Assembly: GCF_964340395.1 (NCBI RefSeq)
Contig: NC_135564.1
Span: 129,501-193,500 of the forward strand
Direction: 5' to 3'
DNA length: 64,000 bases
Source of the DNA: Glandiceps talaboti
Lineage: Eukaryota; Hemichordata; Enteropneusta; Spengelidae
Shown here piece after piece: positions 27,035 to 40,149 of this stretch (position 1 is the stretch's first letter; every line of letters begins with the position of its first letter). The notes under the pieces were generated by a model. That model saw only the letters and a list, made by a program, of their open reading frames with translations, had not been told where the DNA came from and made no database searches. Made by a program: the position numbers and the translations under genes.

Positions 27035-28545
27035 ATGTTGTATCTACAGCAGTCCCAAATTTGCGTGGCTTTACTATGTCTTGGGTTGTTCGCCACAGCT
27101 GTATACTCGGGTAAGTCAAAAAAATAATACCTCCATGCTAATACTAAAAGTAACAGCCTAATAACAAGGCATACACTTACGTTGCTGCTGCACATGTCTA
27201 CTTGCGCTTACACTGTCATTGCAATACCGTGTGTACCGTGACAATTACGTGACTTAGACCAGTCTATTCCATGTCGATATAACCCCAACCGAAGTTTTGG
27301 CTATATATACAAAATGCACAACTGGAAAAAAGAAGCTGGTAGTAAAAATGAGGCAGGTCGCCGTGAATGTTTTCTGGTCGACGGTCGAAATAATGAACAT
27401 TATAGGTACATGTATACAGTCTCTTTCTCTCATAGACTTTATAACTCAGCAGCATATAAATTATCGTTCTGTGTTTGAAAGTCTATAAATGAAACCCACT
27501 GTTTTCAATCAATTAACTGATCCCAATGGGAATTGTACTTGTACACTAGGTACATCGATGACCAAGTTAAAGGTGTCACTGCCTGTTGATTCATTTACAA
27601 CATACCATTATGATAACATTGAATTGTATATACTCTGCCTACTTTTAGTTAAGCTTAAATGTTGCCTCTTATTTGGATTTCGAATATTTTGCTGAGTATG
27701 CTGACAAGTTTGTCGAGTGGTAACTTTTGAAACCATGGCGTCAGAAAAAGACAACGTACTCATATACTTCATGTAAGACCGCTGTCGTAGGCTCTGCCTC
27801 TAACTTGACTACGCCCTCATGTGGTTCGCCCATTCTTGAGAGCCGAGTGTTCAACCCTTGCCGTGAAAAGGCCTCGTGTTTTCACGACGATTTCTTCATC
27901 CAGTTTTTGTCGGAATGTAGTGGGAAAATACATTTATCTAATTGCAGAAATCTGTATGTTCTGGCTCAGAATCGCCTAAGCCTAAAGACGAGCGATTTCT
28001 TGCTCCGGGTTTCTTGCCACAAATCCTTGATCAATGCATAATAGTAGCAAGCAACATGTCCATTATGTATTCCCCCCCCCCCACTCATTATGATGTATTA
28101 GTCTGTAAACGAAAAGTACCAATGGGTAATATTATAGAGGAATAAAGCTAAATAAAGTCCAAAGCATGAAACCCAGCCTCGACATATTTTTGTTAGAGAT
28201 CTGGATATAAATATTCAGCTCAACATAAAATAAATACCACTGCGTATTAATGGACAAAGTTTACATCGTCTTTGCTAAAAAGTCAATTAATTTATCCAAT
28301 CCCTCTATTTTCAGGTTCTTCGTGTGATGACCCGGGATCGCCTGTGAATGGTCACCAAGTTGAAGATTACCAATTCCCAGTTGTCGCTGGCAGCCATGTT
28401 ATTTTCTCATGTAACAGTGGTTACAGCATGATTGGGGGATCTTGGACATTTTGTGATGATGGAAGCTGGTCAAATAAGATACCAACTTGTATTGGTGAGA
28501 TTTAGACGTGTCAGTACTTGTATCTGCTGCTGCTGCTGCTGCTGC

Positions 28546-28606
<61 letters not shown>

Positions 28607-30255
28607 GATGATGATGATGATGCTGTTGTTGTTGTTGTTGTTGTTGTTTTTGTTTGTTTGTTTGTTTGTTTGTTTGTTTTTTGTTTTTTTGGTGTGTTTT
28701 TTTTGTCACTATCCTTTGTGTGTCCACAGAGGTGTTATCAACCTCCATGTTAAGACCTGCGTGTTATCAACCTCCGTGTTTAGAAGATCGTGAAGGCGAC
28801 AATAAACTTGTGTAGTAGGCATAATACTAGCAACAATGGCATCTAAAGTTACATTTTTTGACTCTGTCGACCTAAAGACCGTCCACCAACACCAAGCACA
28901 GCAATTAGCAAGACACGGAGTTGCCTTGTATAGGCATATTGATTCATCATTTTTAAGGCTTGCCCAAATGTCTATTTCATGCTTTTTTACTTCGAATTTG
29001 TTGTTTTTCTTTTTCCCCATATACTTCAGTGGACTGTCAGGATCCGGGTGTACTCAACCACGGTAGTCGTCATGTTCAGGGACAACAATTTGCTTATGGC
29101 ACTCTTGTGTCATATGAATGTGATGAGGGTTATTCTCTAGAGGGCGCTCACACCATAACCTGTCGTGGTGAGAAGTGGAGTCATGAGACAATACCACCTA
29201 AATGCAAAGGTAAAACCTCTTGTGATGAGTTGCTTGAGGTAAAGTGAAAAAAAAGCCCTCGTATGATAAACCTTAGAAATAGTGTATATCTGAAGGGGGG
29301 GGGGGCGCCGCCGGTGAGATTTGGGGAGTAGAAGTTAAACATTAACGTTTCGCTATTAGCCTAAATTTTATCACTGTGTTAAAATCATAGGAGTTGATAA
29401 TGTTCATCATTAATTGAAATGGAGACGAACCTAAACAACTAGAAATAGACTAGTATAGACTAGTTATATATAAAGAGACACATCTGAAGAAAGAAAACAC
29501 TCTGAAAGACAGTAAGTAGGGTGATATGTTATTATATTTTGTAAGAGCTGAGAAAAATATGATAAGCCGCCATGAAACATTATATTGTCACATGGCATTC
29601 ACTTATCAAACATTAGAACAGACGAGGGGTCAAAATATGTTCCTTGAACTTCCTTGTCTGTGGTTTACCTTGTCATCAACCCAGGTCATGTACTACTACG
29701 GAAATGTACTATTGACAGGCCAAGACAACATAAAATAAAACTGAAAATATTACAATTGCATGTGGCGTAGTACATATGTGGGTTATAGCTCTGCCTTGTT
29801 TATTCGTAACATGTGGATAGAATAACCACTACTTGAGATGAAATGTTTTTATCACAAATGCCACCCTGCAATGTCTGATAGATCATATTAACATGTCACA
29901 ATTAATTATCACAATTAATTATCATATTTTTTCTGTGTGTTGTTTTCGGATACTTAGTTGATCTACCAGTGTCGTATGACACTTCCACTTGCCAGTAAGA
30001 TTGTCCTCACTGTTTGTGATAATTGTGTCTTTTCAACGGTTTATTACAGCGGGTTGTGAAGACCCGGGAGAACCAGAACACGGCTTTTCATACGGGAAAA
30101 GACAACATGGTGACACTGTACAATTTGGATGTGAGAAGACATTTCACCTCTTTGGTCCTGACGTCACAATATGTAACAATGGCAAATGGTCTAATAGCAT
30201 TCCAAAATGTTTAAATGATCAAGAATTTTCAGACTTATCTAAAACTTATCTGTAA
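27035..30255 (+). CDS. Secreted three-CCP (sushi) domain protein, 213 residues
   Basis: Four plus-strand exons: 27035-27110, 28315-28494, 29030-29209 and 30050-30255, all joined in phase 1, totalling 642 nt. Exon 1 encodes a signal peptide (MLYLQQSQICVALLCLGLFA...). Each later exon is one CCP module with four Cys, the C-x-D-P-G start, the GY/F region and a Trp before the last Cys (residues about 26-85, 86-145, 146-204). The final exon ends in a 9-10 residue tail (QEFSDLSKTYL) and TAA at 30253, with no membrane helix. CCP modules bind proteins or glycans, for example in complement regulators and lectin-pathway proteins; no specific partner is visible here. A possible AATAAA lies at 30819-30824. 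Exons missed in the introns, or an alternative longer isoform, cannot be excluded. Confidence 0.8.
28523..28680. repeat. Trinucleotide tract (CTG)(TTG)(ATG) and TTTG in CCP gene intron 2
   Basis: Begins about 30 nt after the donor of the first CCP exon. The TTG core is about 75 bp. Produces spurious poly-Leu/Val/Gln frames. Confidence 0.95.
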
Positions 30256-30385
30256 TCTTCAATAAGTTTATGTAACATGATAGGCATGTAATGATGTACG
30301 ATACTGATGTGTGGAACATACTTTTTAAAATTTTATTTTACATTTATTAACAATTGTTATTCGTACCACTGTGTACTACAACGCA

Positions 30386-30390
30386 CGCAC

Positions 30391-30441
<51 letters not shown>

Positions 30442-30612
30442 AACAAACATAATCACACAGAGAGACAGACAAACAAACAAACAAACAAACAAACAAACAA
30501 ACACAATCATACACACACAAACAATCACACACACACAAACAAACAAACAAACAAACAAACAAAGACAACCATACACACAGAGACAAACACAATCATGAAC
30601 ACACACACACGC
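30386..30612. repeat. (ACAG)n and (AAAC)n tetranucleotides after the CCP gene
   Basis: Tracts of AGAC, AAAC and ACAC mixed. Lies about 130 bp past the CCP stop codon, possibly within its 3' UTR. Confidence 0.93.
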
Positions 30613-31219
30613 ACAATACACATATTGCAATGATACATATACCAGTATTTATCAGTTCTGCCACATATATATATATGGTAACTAATTTGCATTTATATTA
30701 TAGTAATAATTATAAGCCTTTCGTCAATGTCTAGATCTGATGATTATTATCTGGAGACTATATAAAGTAAGCATTATGTAGCACTTGAACAGATTTGTTA
30801 ATCTATATAATATATTGAAATAAAATTTTGTCAATATGTGTTTACCACAGTCGAGTCACAATATTACTATTGCCTTGATATTAGGTTATATGCCTGAGGT
30901 GCCAAGGTTATGACCGAATCCTTACACCGAGGGCGTATAATCCAATACCAAGGCTATATTAAATATTTTTATTATATGTCACCTGGAAATTCATTTTCAT
31001 GAAAGGAATTTCATGTCGGGAATAGAACTGAATTCTGTACTAGAACTGCGGTTTCAAAACAGAGTCGCGTGTCAATCATTTTGGTCGCCATCATTGTGTT
31101 CGGGATAACTTCAGAACACCGAGTTCACACGCTTATGTGAACAAAATAGCAGTGCTGCCATCAAAATAGATAGATCAGGTATAAAGTTTTATCACAGGGC
31201 ACCCAGGTTTAGTTAGTTA

Positions 31220-31256
31220 TGTTTACGAGACCAAACAAACAAACAAACAAACAAAA

Positions 31257-31299
<43 letters not shown>

Positions 31300-31320
31300 A
31301 ACAGCAAACAATAAATAAAT
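31220..31320. repeat. (AAAC)n(AAAT)n tract
   Basis: Simple tetranucleotide run; nothing else recognised between 30830 and 31750. Confidence 0.93.
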
Positions 31321-31755
31321 ACTGGCAAGCATCAACAAGAGAGTAATTACAAATCATTATCAACCACAAGAATTACTATATATTTTCCTTTATGCGGAAT
31401 GGTCACAATTATGGGTTTGTTTGTTTGCTTCTTGAAAAGCTTGCCGTTCTCCCAAACAAATCATGCACTGCAAACAGCGTGAAAAGTCACAGAGTGCGAC
31501 GATCCCATTTACATGACATTCGAAAGTTTATACGAACTGACATTGTTGCAAAGTAGTATTCTGACGCCATTTTGATGCACAGAAATGGTCGTTTTTGTTT
31601 TTGTATGTCAAAATAGTTCCAGGTTGATTTCAGTCAATATGAAAAAAAAATTCCTGGTCGATTTCGGTCAGTACCGTAATATACGGACCGCTTCGTCATC
31701 ATTTTATCCATTGATAGGATGGTCCAATATACTTGACATATAATAATAGTAAATC

Positions 31756-31890
31756 ATGTATGTATGTATGTATGTATGTATGTATGTATGTATGTATGTA
31801 TGTATGTATGTATGTATGTATGTATGTATGTATGTATGTATGTATGTATGTATGTATGTATGTATGTATGTATGTATGTATGTATGTATG

Positions 31891-31929
<39 letters not shown>

Positions 31930-32334
31930 ATGTATGTATGTATGTATGTATGTATGTATGTGTGTATGTGGGTGCGTGTGCGTGAGCGTGTGCGTGTGCG
32001 TACGCGTACGTGCGCTCCCGTTATTCGGTCGGTCTGTCATGTCTGTCCACAGGGAGGCCAGGCTGTTAGTTTTGTTTACAAATACAAACAAACTGTTGCG
32101 TGTTTGTTTGTTTGTTTACTTACTTACTTGTTTGTTTGTGTTTTGTTAGTTTGTTTACTTGTTTGTTTGTATTTGTAAACGAAACTAATGGTGACGATTG
32201 CGGGGGTAGTGTTTGTTCGTTCATTGGTTTGTTGTTGTTTACTCATGTATGTATCTTCTCATTTGTCGGTTTAATTGTTTTTGTTTGTTAGTTTGGTTGG
32301 TTGTTTGTTTGTTGTGAGTGTGTGTGTTTGTTTG

Positions 32335-32401
<67 letters not shown>

Positions 32402-32544
32402 CTTTGTTTGTTTGTTTGTTTGTTTGTGTTTTGTTTTTTGTTCACTTGTTAGTTTTGTTTGTTTCCTTTTTGTTTGTTTGTTTGTTTGTTTGTTTGAGTT
32501 TGTGTTTGTTTGTCTGTCTGTTTGTTTGTTTGTTTGTTTGTTTG

Positions 32545-32581
<37 letters not shown>

Positions 32582-32627
32582 CTGTTTGTTTGTTTACTTG
32601 TTTGTTTGTATTTGTAAACAAAACTAA
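31756..32627. repeat. Compound (TATG)n, (GT)n, (TTTG)n and (CTTA)n region
   Basis: TATG/GT to about 31980, then alternating TTTG and ACTT blocks to about 32627, including two copies of GTTTGTTTGTATTTGTAAAC. No gene. Confidence 0.95.
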
Positions 32628-32929
32628 CTAACTGAGCCTGAGCTCCCTGTGGTCTGTCTAGTAATATACTTAGCGGCCTAGTTCCAAACAGGACAATGTA
32701 TTATGTATTAAAAACTTCAGTACACTTTTCCACTTTTGCCACTTTTTCTTTTGGAACTAGACTAGTCTATAGTATGATGTACATAATGTCCGATGCATCG
32801 ATGGTGTGTATGCGTGTACGCATGTGTGTTATTTGTCTATTTATTCAGCTTTATTTATTCACTTTTACTGAATACAAACAGCTTATTTCCGAGGGAATTG
32901 CTGAAGGTGTAAAACTACAAAAAGAAGAA

Positions 32930-33083
32930 GTAGTAGTAGAAGAAGAAGAAGAAGAAGAAGAAGAAGAAGAAGAAGAAGAAGAAGAAGAAGAAGAAGAAGA
33001 AGAAGAAGAAGAAGAAGAAGAAGAAGAAGAAGAAGAAGAAGAAGAAGAAGAAGAAGAAGAAGAAGAAGAAGAAGAAGAAGAAG

Positions 33084-33151
<68 letters not shown>

Positions 33152-33152
33152 A
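32930..33152. repeat. (GAA)n then (CAA)n trinucleotide tract upstream of the STAT promoter
   Basis: About 49 GAA units (to 33085) followed by about 22 CAA units. Homopurine GAA runs of this size can form triplexes. It ends about 150 bp before the proposed promoter. Confidence 0.97.
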
Positions 33153-33300
33153 CATGAAACTTCAATTCATCAGAACAAACATGACATAGGGCTATGTACT
33201 TAATAATCCCATTCATGAAAATAATGTAGTAACTTTTCTGAGAATTCTTTGGCTATTTCTGGTAATTTGAGGAAACCACCTAATTCTGAAGAAATTATGC

Positions 33301-33611
33301 CATTTTCCTTATAAGGAAAGCAAGTTTGCCATATACGGATGCGCACCTGGAAGCCACAGCATTTATAAGACTAAGTGCGCCATTGGTCAATATAGATAAG
33401 GAATACATTAACTGCCGAAATGGACCAATGAAACGAAGCGTTTCTGTCTGCGTAAGCGGAAATTGCGTAGGCGTATATAGGGTATTCCCCGAATTCACCT
33501 CTTCCTGGTCTGCGAAGCGTCAGTTAAGAGATTGGAACGGCTCAAAAACGTAGTCTTACTACCAGTTTCTCAAGAATTTGGTCAGATCGTGGAATTTGTT
33601 ACAACAAAATT
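33301..33611 (+). promoter_or_regulatory. Proposed STAT core promoter and non-coding first exon
   Basis: This stretch lies about 2 kb upstream of the STAT coding exon, is more GC-rich than its surroundings, and holds several promoter-like motifs. They are a perfect CArg-type box CCTTATAAGG (33307-33316), CCAAT motifs in both orientations (near 33380 and 33423), TATATAG (33474-33480), and TTCCCCGAA (33485-33493), which fits the STAT site TTC-N3-GAA. A strong donor GTAAGT starts at 33612, so an exon of about 100 nt from near 33505 could splice to 35580. No transcript evidence is available; this is inference from motifs and position. Confidence 0.35.
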
Positions 33612-35579
33612 GTAAGTAGAACAGTTTTGATCGTCTTGTGCTGCGATAAACACTAACAATAACGTCATCGATAATCAGTTCATGTCTGTCTGTCTGGGCA
33701 GTTTGTTTGATATCGATAGTATGATACTGTTTGAGAGATTCGTGCCAGCCATGTGCAGCTGAGACATGATGTGGATATTAACCACTTCGTGGCTGTTATC
33801 CAGAGTTAATATTACAAATTTGTAGATCAAGATCGTTACAGTTGAACGATTTGTAAAAGTTGGGTACATGACATTGCTAATAGTAATACGTGGTTATATT
33901 TGCATATAACTTGTTGCTGAAAAGAAAGGGGAGAGAACAGCCAAGGTGGTGGAACGACTTAACCAGCGCCATGTGGTACAGTTTGCTGCCATTGTTAGTT
34001 TCCTTTTTAACCATATCTAAAGAAGCCATGGCTGTTATTAGTGAATCTACCCATTATGAGAGTTGAGGAGGATGAAACTATATATGCCACTCAAAATGAT
34101 AAGGTCAAAGTACTGCATTAACAAACAACCCACACATATACGCCATGATGAATACCTGTCATACACACACTTACACACAATAGCATTACATGAACATGCA
34201 ACTCTATGTGCATAATATTTTAATAGCAGCTGTGTTTTGAACAGCTGAAATGTCAATTTTAATATCCTCCTTGGAGATATTAAAGATCATAAAAGAACAA
34301 GCAAAAACTATAATGATAATACAGGGAAAGAGTAATAAAAAAAATGGCAGCCAAAGTCTCAAAGTGACACTTACAAGATAGAGAGGGTGCACTCTACAAG
34401 TATATATTAGCAGTTATAAAAATATGCTCTTGAGCATAGGGGATTTCAGTTAATAAAACAAACCCTAGTGAGGTGACATGACAGTCAACAAAACACAGTA
34501 ACTAAAGTTTGCAGTAATTTTCTACAACAATCTTCACAGAATAACGTTAAGTATACATTGTTTAAAAAATTTCTTTATTCAGACTTGAAAAATAAGTGTA
34601 ACCTAAGGGGGCCTTGTGGCAGTCACTTCATTCCAAAACCAATCTGTCCCAAACTAACTAATCCCATACACTCGTCTCATGTACTCATCCCATGGTCACC
34701 TTGTCCCACCGTCATCTCATGCCATCTAGATCCCAAAACTTGTCCAACAATTATACCTCAAGTATATAATAGCCTTTTTGATAAATTGTAGCAAGTTGAA
34801 CTTAAAAAGACTAAAAAAACCCTTACATTTCGGGTCCAGAAATGTGTAGTCAAATGTCCCAGAGCAGTGGACCAATGGCTAAATTACCACATTTTGAAGG
34901 CAATGAAATCATGACATATTATTGTCTTGGTAATATTTTGGGATGAGTTGATAGTGGGATAGTGGGATGAGTTGATTTGGTACAAGTTAGATGTGGGACA
35001 AGTTGGATGTGGGACAGTGTGCCATCTAAGCCAATTTGACTTGCCACTGACACAATTTCTAGTGACGCACCAAAATTTGGTGTTCCCCTATCTCTTACTA
35101 TGTGATGACTCACAAGAAATGCCAGTTTTTATCATTTTGACTCGGAACAACAAAATTTGGCTATTATTAGTGGCCACACTGATGTGGGACGAATTGATTT
35201 GGTACAAGTTGGCTATGGGACGAGTTGGTTTGTACAAGTTGGATGTGGGACGATTGACTAGCATCCCTTGTTACTATGAGTCAAAAGGCAAGAAGTGAAA
35301 AATTCCTACAGTCGTGAGTGTATTCCAGATGAATGAACACAAATATTTGGGAATTATGATAAAATTATACCACATAATTTATGGAAAATTGTAAAAATAC
35401 AAAAAATTTCACCAATATTCTGATCACTACAAAACCAGTTATGTAAATCATGTCATGATGTAGAAAGAGCAAGTTATAAATTCCATATTTTTAGTACAAC
35501 TTGGCTTGTGTGAGATCTAATGGTAGTTACATCTTTGTACAAATGCTAAACGTGTGTGTGTGTTTTCTCTTTATTGCAG

Positions 35580-38500
35580 TGTGGCTTTGAAGACAGTGGT
35601 CAAGCGATCACAACCATGGCTCTGTGGTCAAGAGCACAGCATCTTCAAGGAGATAACTTGAAGCAGATACAGGCTATCTATGGCGTTCATTTTCCAATTG
35701 AAATCAGGCACCATTGTGCAGATTGGATAGAGTCTCAGGGTTGGTAAGTAAAATGCCACATCATTTTGTCAATATTCCATATTTCATTTACAAATAATTT
35801 GCCATTTCACAGCTAACCATCGCAAGACAACACTAGATTTAGCGTACTGAGGACTGAAATTTTCACCATGGCTGCAATAACTCCAGGAACATTACAGTAG
35901 TGGTTAGGCATGGTTTGACTACTGGTAGTTACTAAGAAAAACTTTTACACAGAACATGAGTGGTATCTTCGCGTCTGCTGCTACAATACTCAACTAATCT
36001 GGCCCCAAAACTGTCTAAAAACAGTGCTCCTAGTAACCAAACCATGAAATTTTCTGTCTTTATACAGCCCTTATATGTAAAAGTTTGATGTGTTTTTGAA
36101 CATGTCAAAGCTAACAAAAACTAGATGATTCAAGGACTTGAGCTTTAAGAAGTTACATTTAATAAAACAGATCTAGTTTGACTAAGTAGTTAACAGTCCA
36201 AGACAGATCTAGTTTGACTAAGAACAGTCCTGGAATGTCCAAAACAGATCTAGTTTGACTAAGAACAGTCCTGGAATGTCCAAAACAGATCTAGTTTGAC
36301 TAAGAACAGTCCTGGAATGTCCAAAACAGATCTAGTTTGACTAAGAACAGTCCTGGACTGCCCCCAAAAAATCTAGTTTGACTAAGAACAGTCCTGGACT
36401 GCCCCCAAAAAATCTAGTTTGACTAATTAGTTAACAGTTCTGGACTGTCCAAAACAGATCTAGTTTGACTAAGCAGTTAACAGTCCAAAACAGATCCACT
36501 TTAACAAATTAGTTGTCCAAAACAGATCTAGTTTGACTAATTAGTTAACAGTCCTGGAATGTCCAAAACAGATCTAGTTTGACTAAGTAGTTAACAGTCC
36601 TGGACTGTCCAAAACAGATCTAGTTTGACTAAGCAGTTAACAGTCCAAGACAGATCTAGTTTGACAAATTAGTTGTCCAAAACAGATCTAGTTTGACTAA
36701 GAACAGTCCTGGAATGTCCAAAACAGATCTAGTTTGACTAAGCAGTTAACAGTCCAAAACAGATCTAGTTTGACTAAGAACAGTCCTGGACTGCCCCCAA
36801 AAAATCTAGTTTGACTAAGAACAGTCCTGGACTGCCCCCAAAAAATCTAGTTTTGACTAATTAGTTAACAGTTCTGGAATGTCCAAAACAGATCTAGTTT
36901 GATTAAGTAGTTAACAGTCCAAAACAGATCTAGTTTGACTAAGAACAGTCCTGAAATGTCCAAAACAGATCTAGTTTGACTAAGAACAGTCCTGGAATGT
37001 CCAAAACAGATCTAGTTTGATTAAGTAGTTAACAGTCCAAAACAGATCTAGTTTGACTAAGAACAGTCCTGGAATGTCCAAAACAGATCTAGTTTGACTA
37101 AGAACAGTCCTGGAATGTCCAAAACAGATCTAGTTTTGACTAATTAGTTAACAGTCCTGGACTGTCCAAAACAGATCTAGTTTGACTAAGCAGTTAACAG
37201 TCCAAAACAGATCCACTTTAACAAATTAGTTAACAGTCCAAAACAGATCTAGTTTAACTAAGAACAGTCCTGGAATGTCCAAAACAGATCTAGTTTGACT
37301 AAGTAGTTAACAGTCCTGGACTGTCCAAAACAGATCTAGTTTGACTAAGCAGTTAACAGTCCTGGACTGTCCAAAACAGATCTAGTTTGACTAAGTAGTT
37401 AACAGTCCTGGAATGTCCAAAACAGATCTAGTTTGACTAATTAGTTAACAGTCCTGGACTGTCCAAAACAGATCTAGTTTGACTAAGCAGTTAACAGTCC
37501 TCGAGAATTCAACCCTCCCACAGCCATCAACCTACATTACCATCTATCAGGGTTAAATGTTTGACCTGTAAAATGTGTACAAATACTACTTCCTATTACA
37601 TGTGGGTGTCAGTTAGGAAGTGTGCATTCTAGAAATTAAAGATCAAAATAAAACTGCACAGTACAGTTCTTGGAAATGAATAGACTCATCATGTGACTGG
37701 AATTAATGAGGTCCACATAACATCACTCAAGTTGATGAGGTTTGAGGACAACACACAACAATTAGATACTGTAAACCTGGAAATGTTCACGTAAGGTTTA
37801 TTGTCAATTATTTTGCTGGACAACAAAAAACAAAACAAAAAGTAGTGACTAAAATATCTTCTTGTACTTTAAAATCAGTCTTTTAGAACTGGTTGAGGCT
37901 GAAGACTGCAAAAAAAGTGGTGAAAATATCTGGGTTTACTCTACATAACAAACATGTGAGGAACCATAGCAAGAACATGCATGTCAGGTTCATGTGTGTC
38001 AATCTTTAACTTCATTGATTCAGATATAAATGTAATGAATAATTACATGGCCTGTAGCTAAGATTTGGGTCGTAGTGCTATTATTTCCAACACAATCTAC
38101 TATAATTGTGTGTTTGAGAACCCAGTAAAATGGCTGGAGAGCTCGATAGATTTTACTTACTTACTGCCCTTACCAGAATCCCTGGTGCAACAATTGTTGC
38201 CATGACGAGGACCACAATGGAAATAAGTTTTAATTGCTTTGTTGTGTTATCCTCGGCAATACTTTTAAATGTATGTTTTTACTTTATTTTATTGCCAAAT
38301 CAATTCAAATCAATTCAAATCAAATCAGACTATTTTTGTCAGCAGGACTAAACCAGTGTAAATCAATCTACCACCAATCTTATAAAGATGATGAAACAGC
38401 CAACACTCAACACTGAAGAATGTTGTCAGTATTTGAATTGTGTCCATTTATATATTCATGGTTTATTAGCATAAGTTAGCTTTTGTCCTTGAAGACAGTG

Positions 38501-40149
38501 TTATTTCTGTTGTCCATTTTATGAACATGAGAGTGTGAGAGTCAACCCTGAGGAATGTTGTCAGTTTTTGAGTTATATACATGGTTGTTAACGATGTCAT
38601 CTTTGGTTTTTAACAACAGTGATATTTCTTTCCTCACTTCATTCTCTAGGCATAATGTAGATGTAAACAACCCAAATGATGAAGCAGAGGCCAAACGTCT
38701 GTTGGAAGGGTTACTCAACTGTATCAGTCAGAAGAGCACTGATGTTGATTTCATAACAAACATGAAATTAAATGACTTATATCTGCAAATGAAGGTAACG
38801 ACATAAATCCATGTAAAAATTTCTGTGCGGTTTTATAGGGTATAGTCAAGTACAGTGGATTGCCATGCCATGAAGCTGTAACACTTACTAACAGGCCAAA
38901 ATCTGACTTTATAGTACAATAAATGAGTATAAACACATCTTTAAAAAGTTTTAACGTCCAATCACATTTCACATTAAGTTGAAGTATGCTTTAAAACACA
39001 ATAAAATGCAATACTTATGACCAAACACTGTCATAAGGGCTCACAAAACATTACAGAGACATACATTTACATTCATAAAACATTTATTTCTGAGTTTTAA
39101 ACAACTCATTGGCATGAAAAATTTGAATGTTGTACTTTTTTTGTTTCTATAGCAACAGTATGATGCAAATCCATTTAATTTGGTCAGAATTGTGCAGCAT
39201 TGTTTGGATAATGAGAGACACCTTGTTGATATGGAAGAAGGGGTAGGTTCATTCTTTCTCATCTCATTTATTGGCTCCCTCTGGTGTAGTGGTTAGACTC
39301 GAGCCTAGAATTAGCAGTCAGGACAAGGATGTTTCTGTGACCAACCCAAAGCCAGAGTGAGTGTTCTACAGACTTGATGGGTAGACTGTGTATCACTCAG
39401 TCGTGTCTCACTCACAAGACTCAGTGTCAATTTGAGGGGACTCCCGGAGTAATTATTCACATGCAACCCACAGGTGCTATATTTTGGGCCTGGGTGACTC
39501 CAGGTTGCAACTGAGATTGCGACTTAGACAACAAACTAGTTAGTAATGACTACAGAAATCAAGCTATAGGCAAGTGTATACAAAATAAAGCTATTGTTGC
39601 AACATGTTGATATAAGTGAGCATATTTTGCTGATAGCCTGATTTCCATAGTAGTAATGATAATAATGGGAGGTTGTTTTATGTAGTGTTTTTCTACCATG
39701 TGCTGCAAGCACTTTACAATGAATATTCCTGGCATGGACCAATAATAACACAATGAGCCACTTGGCCTCCTGACAAACTAATCAAGTGACCAAATCTGAC
39801 ATGCAATTTGTAAACATTAAAAAAACATAATTCCTTAATGTAATCATCAGATGGTGTGTTGTTTTAAATACTTGTGTAACATGTTTACTTATCAAAAACA
39901 AAACACTTCAAAATCAAGAAAAACACCAGGTCAACACAATATTGTTATGATTTACGTTTCGTTTTAACAGACACTTATACATGTAGTCAGTACTTTTGTA
40001 TTTTCTATCCATATAACTTTGCTGTGTCACTTAACATTTCTTATTGTTCACAGGGTGTTCAGCAAGTGCAGTCCATGCAGGCAACTGGCCAGAACGACCT
40101 TTTCAGAGAACTAGCCACAGTATTTGATAAACTTCGCCAGATGACAACG
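35580..40149 (+). CDS. STAT5: STAT exons 1-4: N-terminal interaction domain and start of the coiled coil
   Basis: The acceptor AG at 35578-35579 leaves 36 nt of 5' UTR before the ATG at 35616. Residues 1-121 (exons 1-3) form the STAT N-terminal domain, with FPIEIRHH near residue 31, a Trp pair around 37-43, and [16 protein letters not shown] in exon 3. Exon 4 (residues 122-153) runs into the first helix. Exon 1 ends inside the Trp-43 codon (TG|G). Intron 1 is 2.9 kb and carries a 1.4-kb minisatellite. Confidence 0.92.

Noticed and set aside
31733-33216. Frames of 118-153 codons made of MYVC, YIHT, FVCL, poly-Glu, poly-Gln or poly-Ser
   Set aside because: Pure microsatellite translations; the same repeat is open in several frames on both strands.
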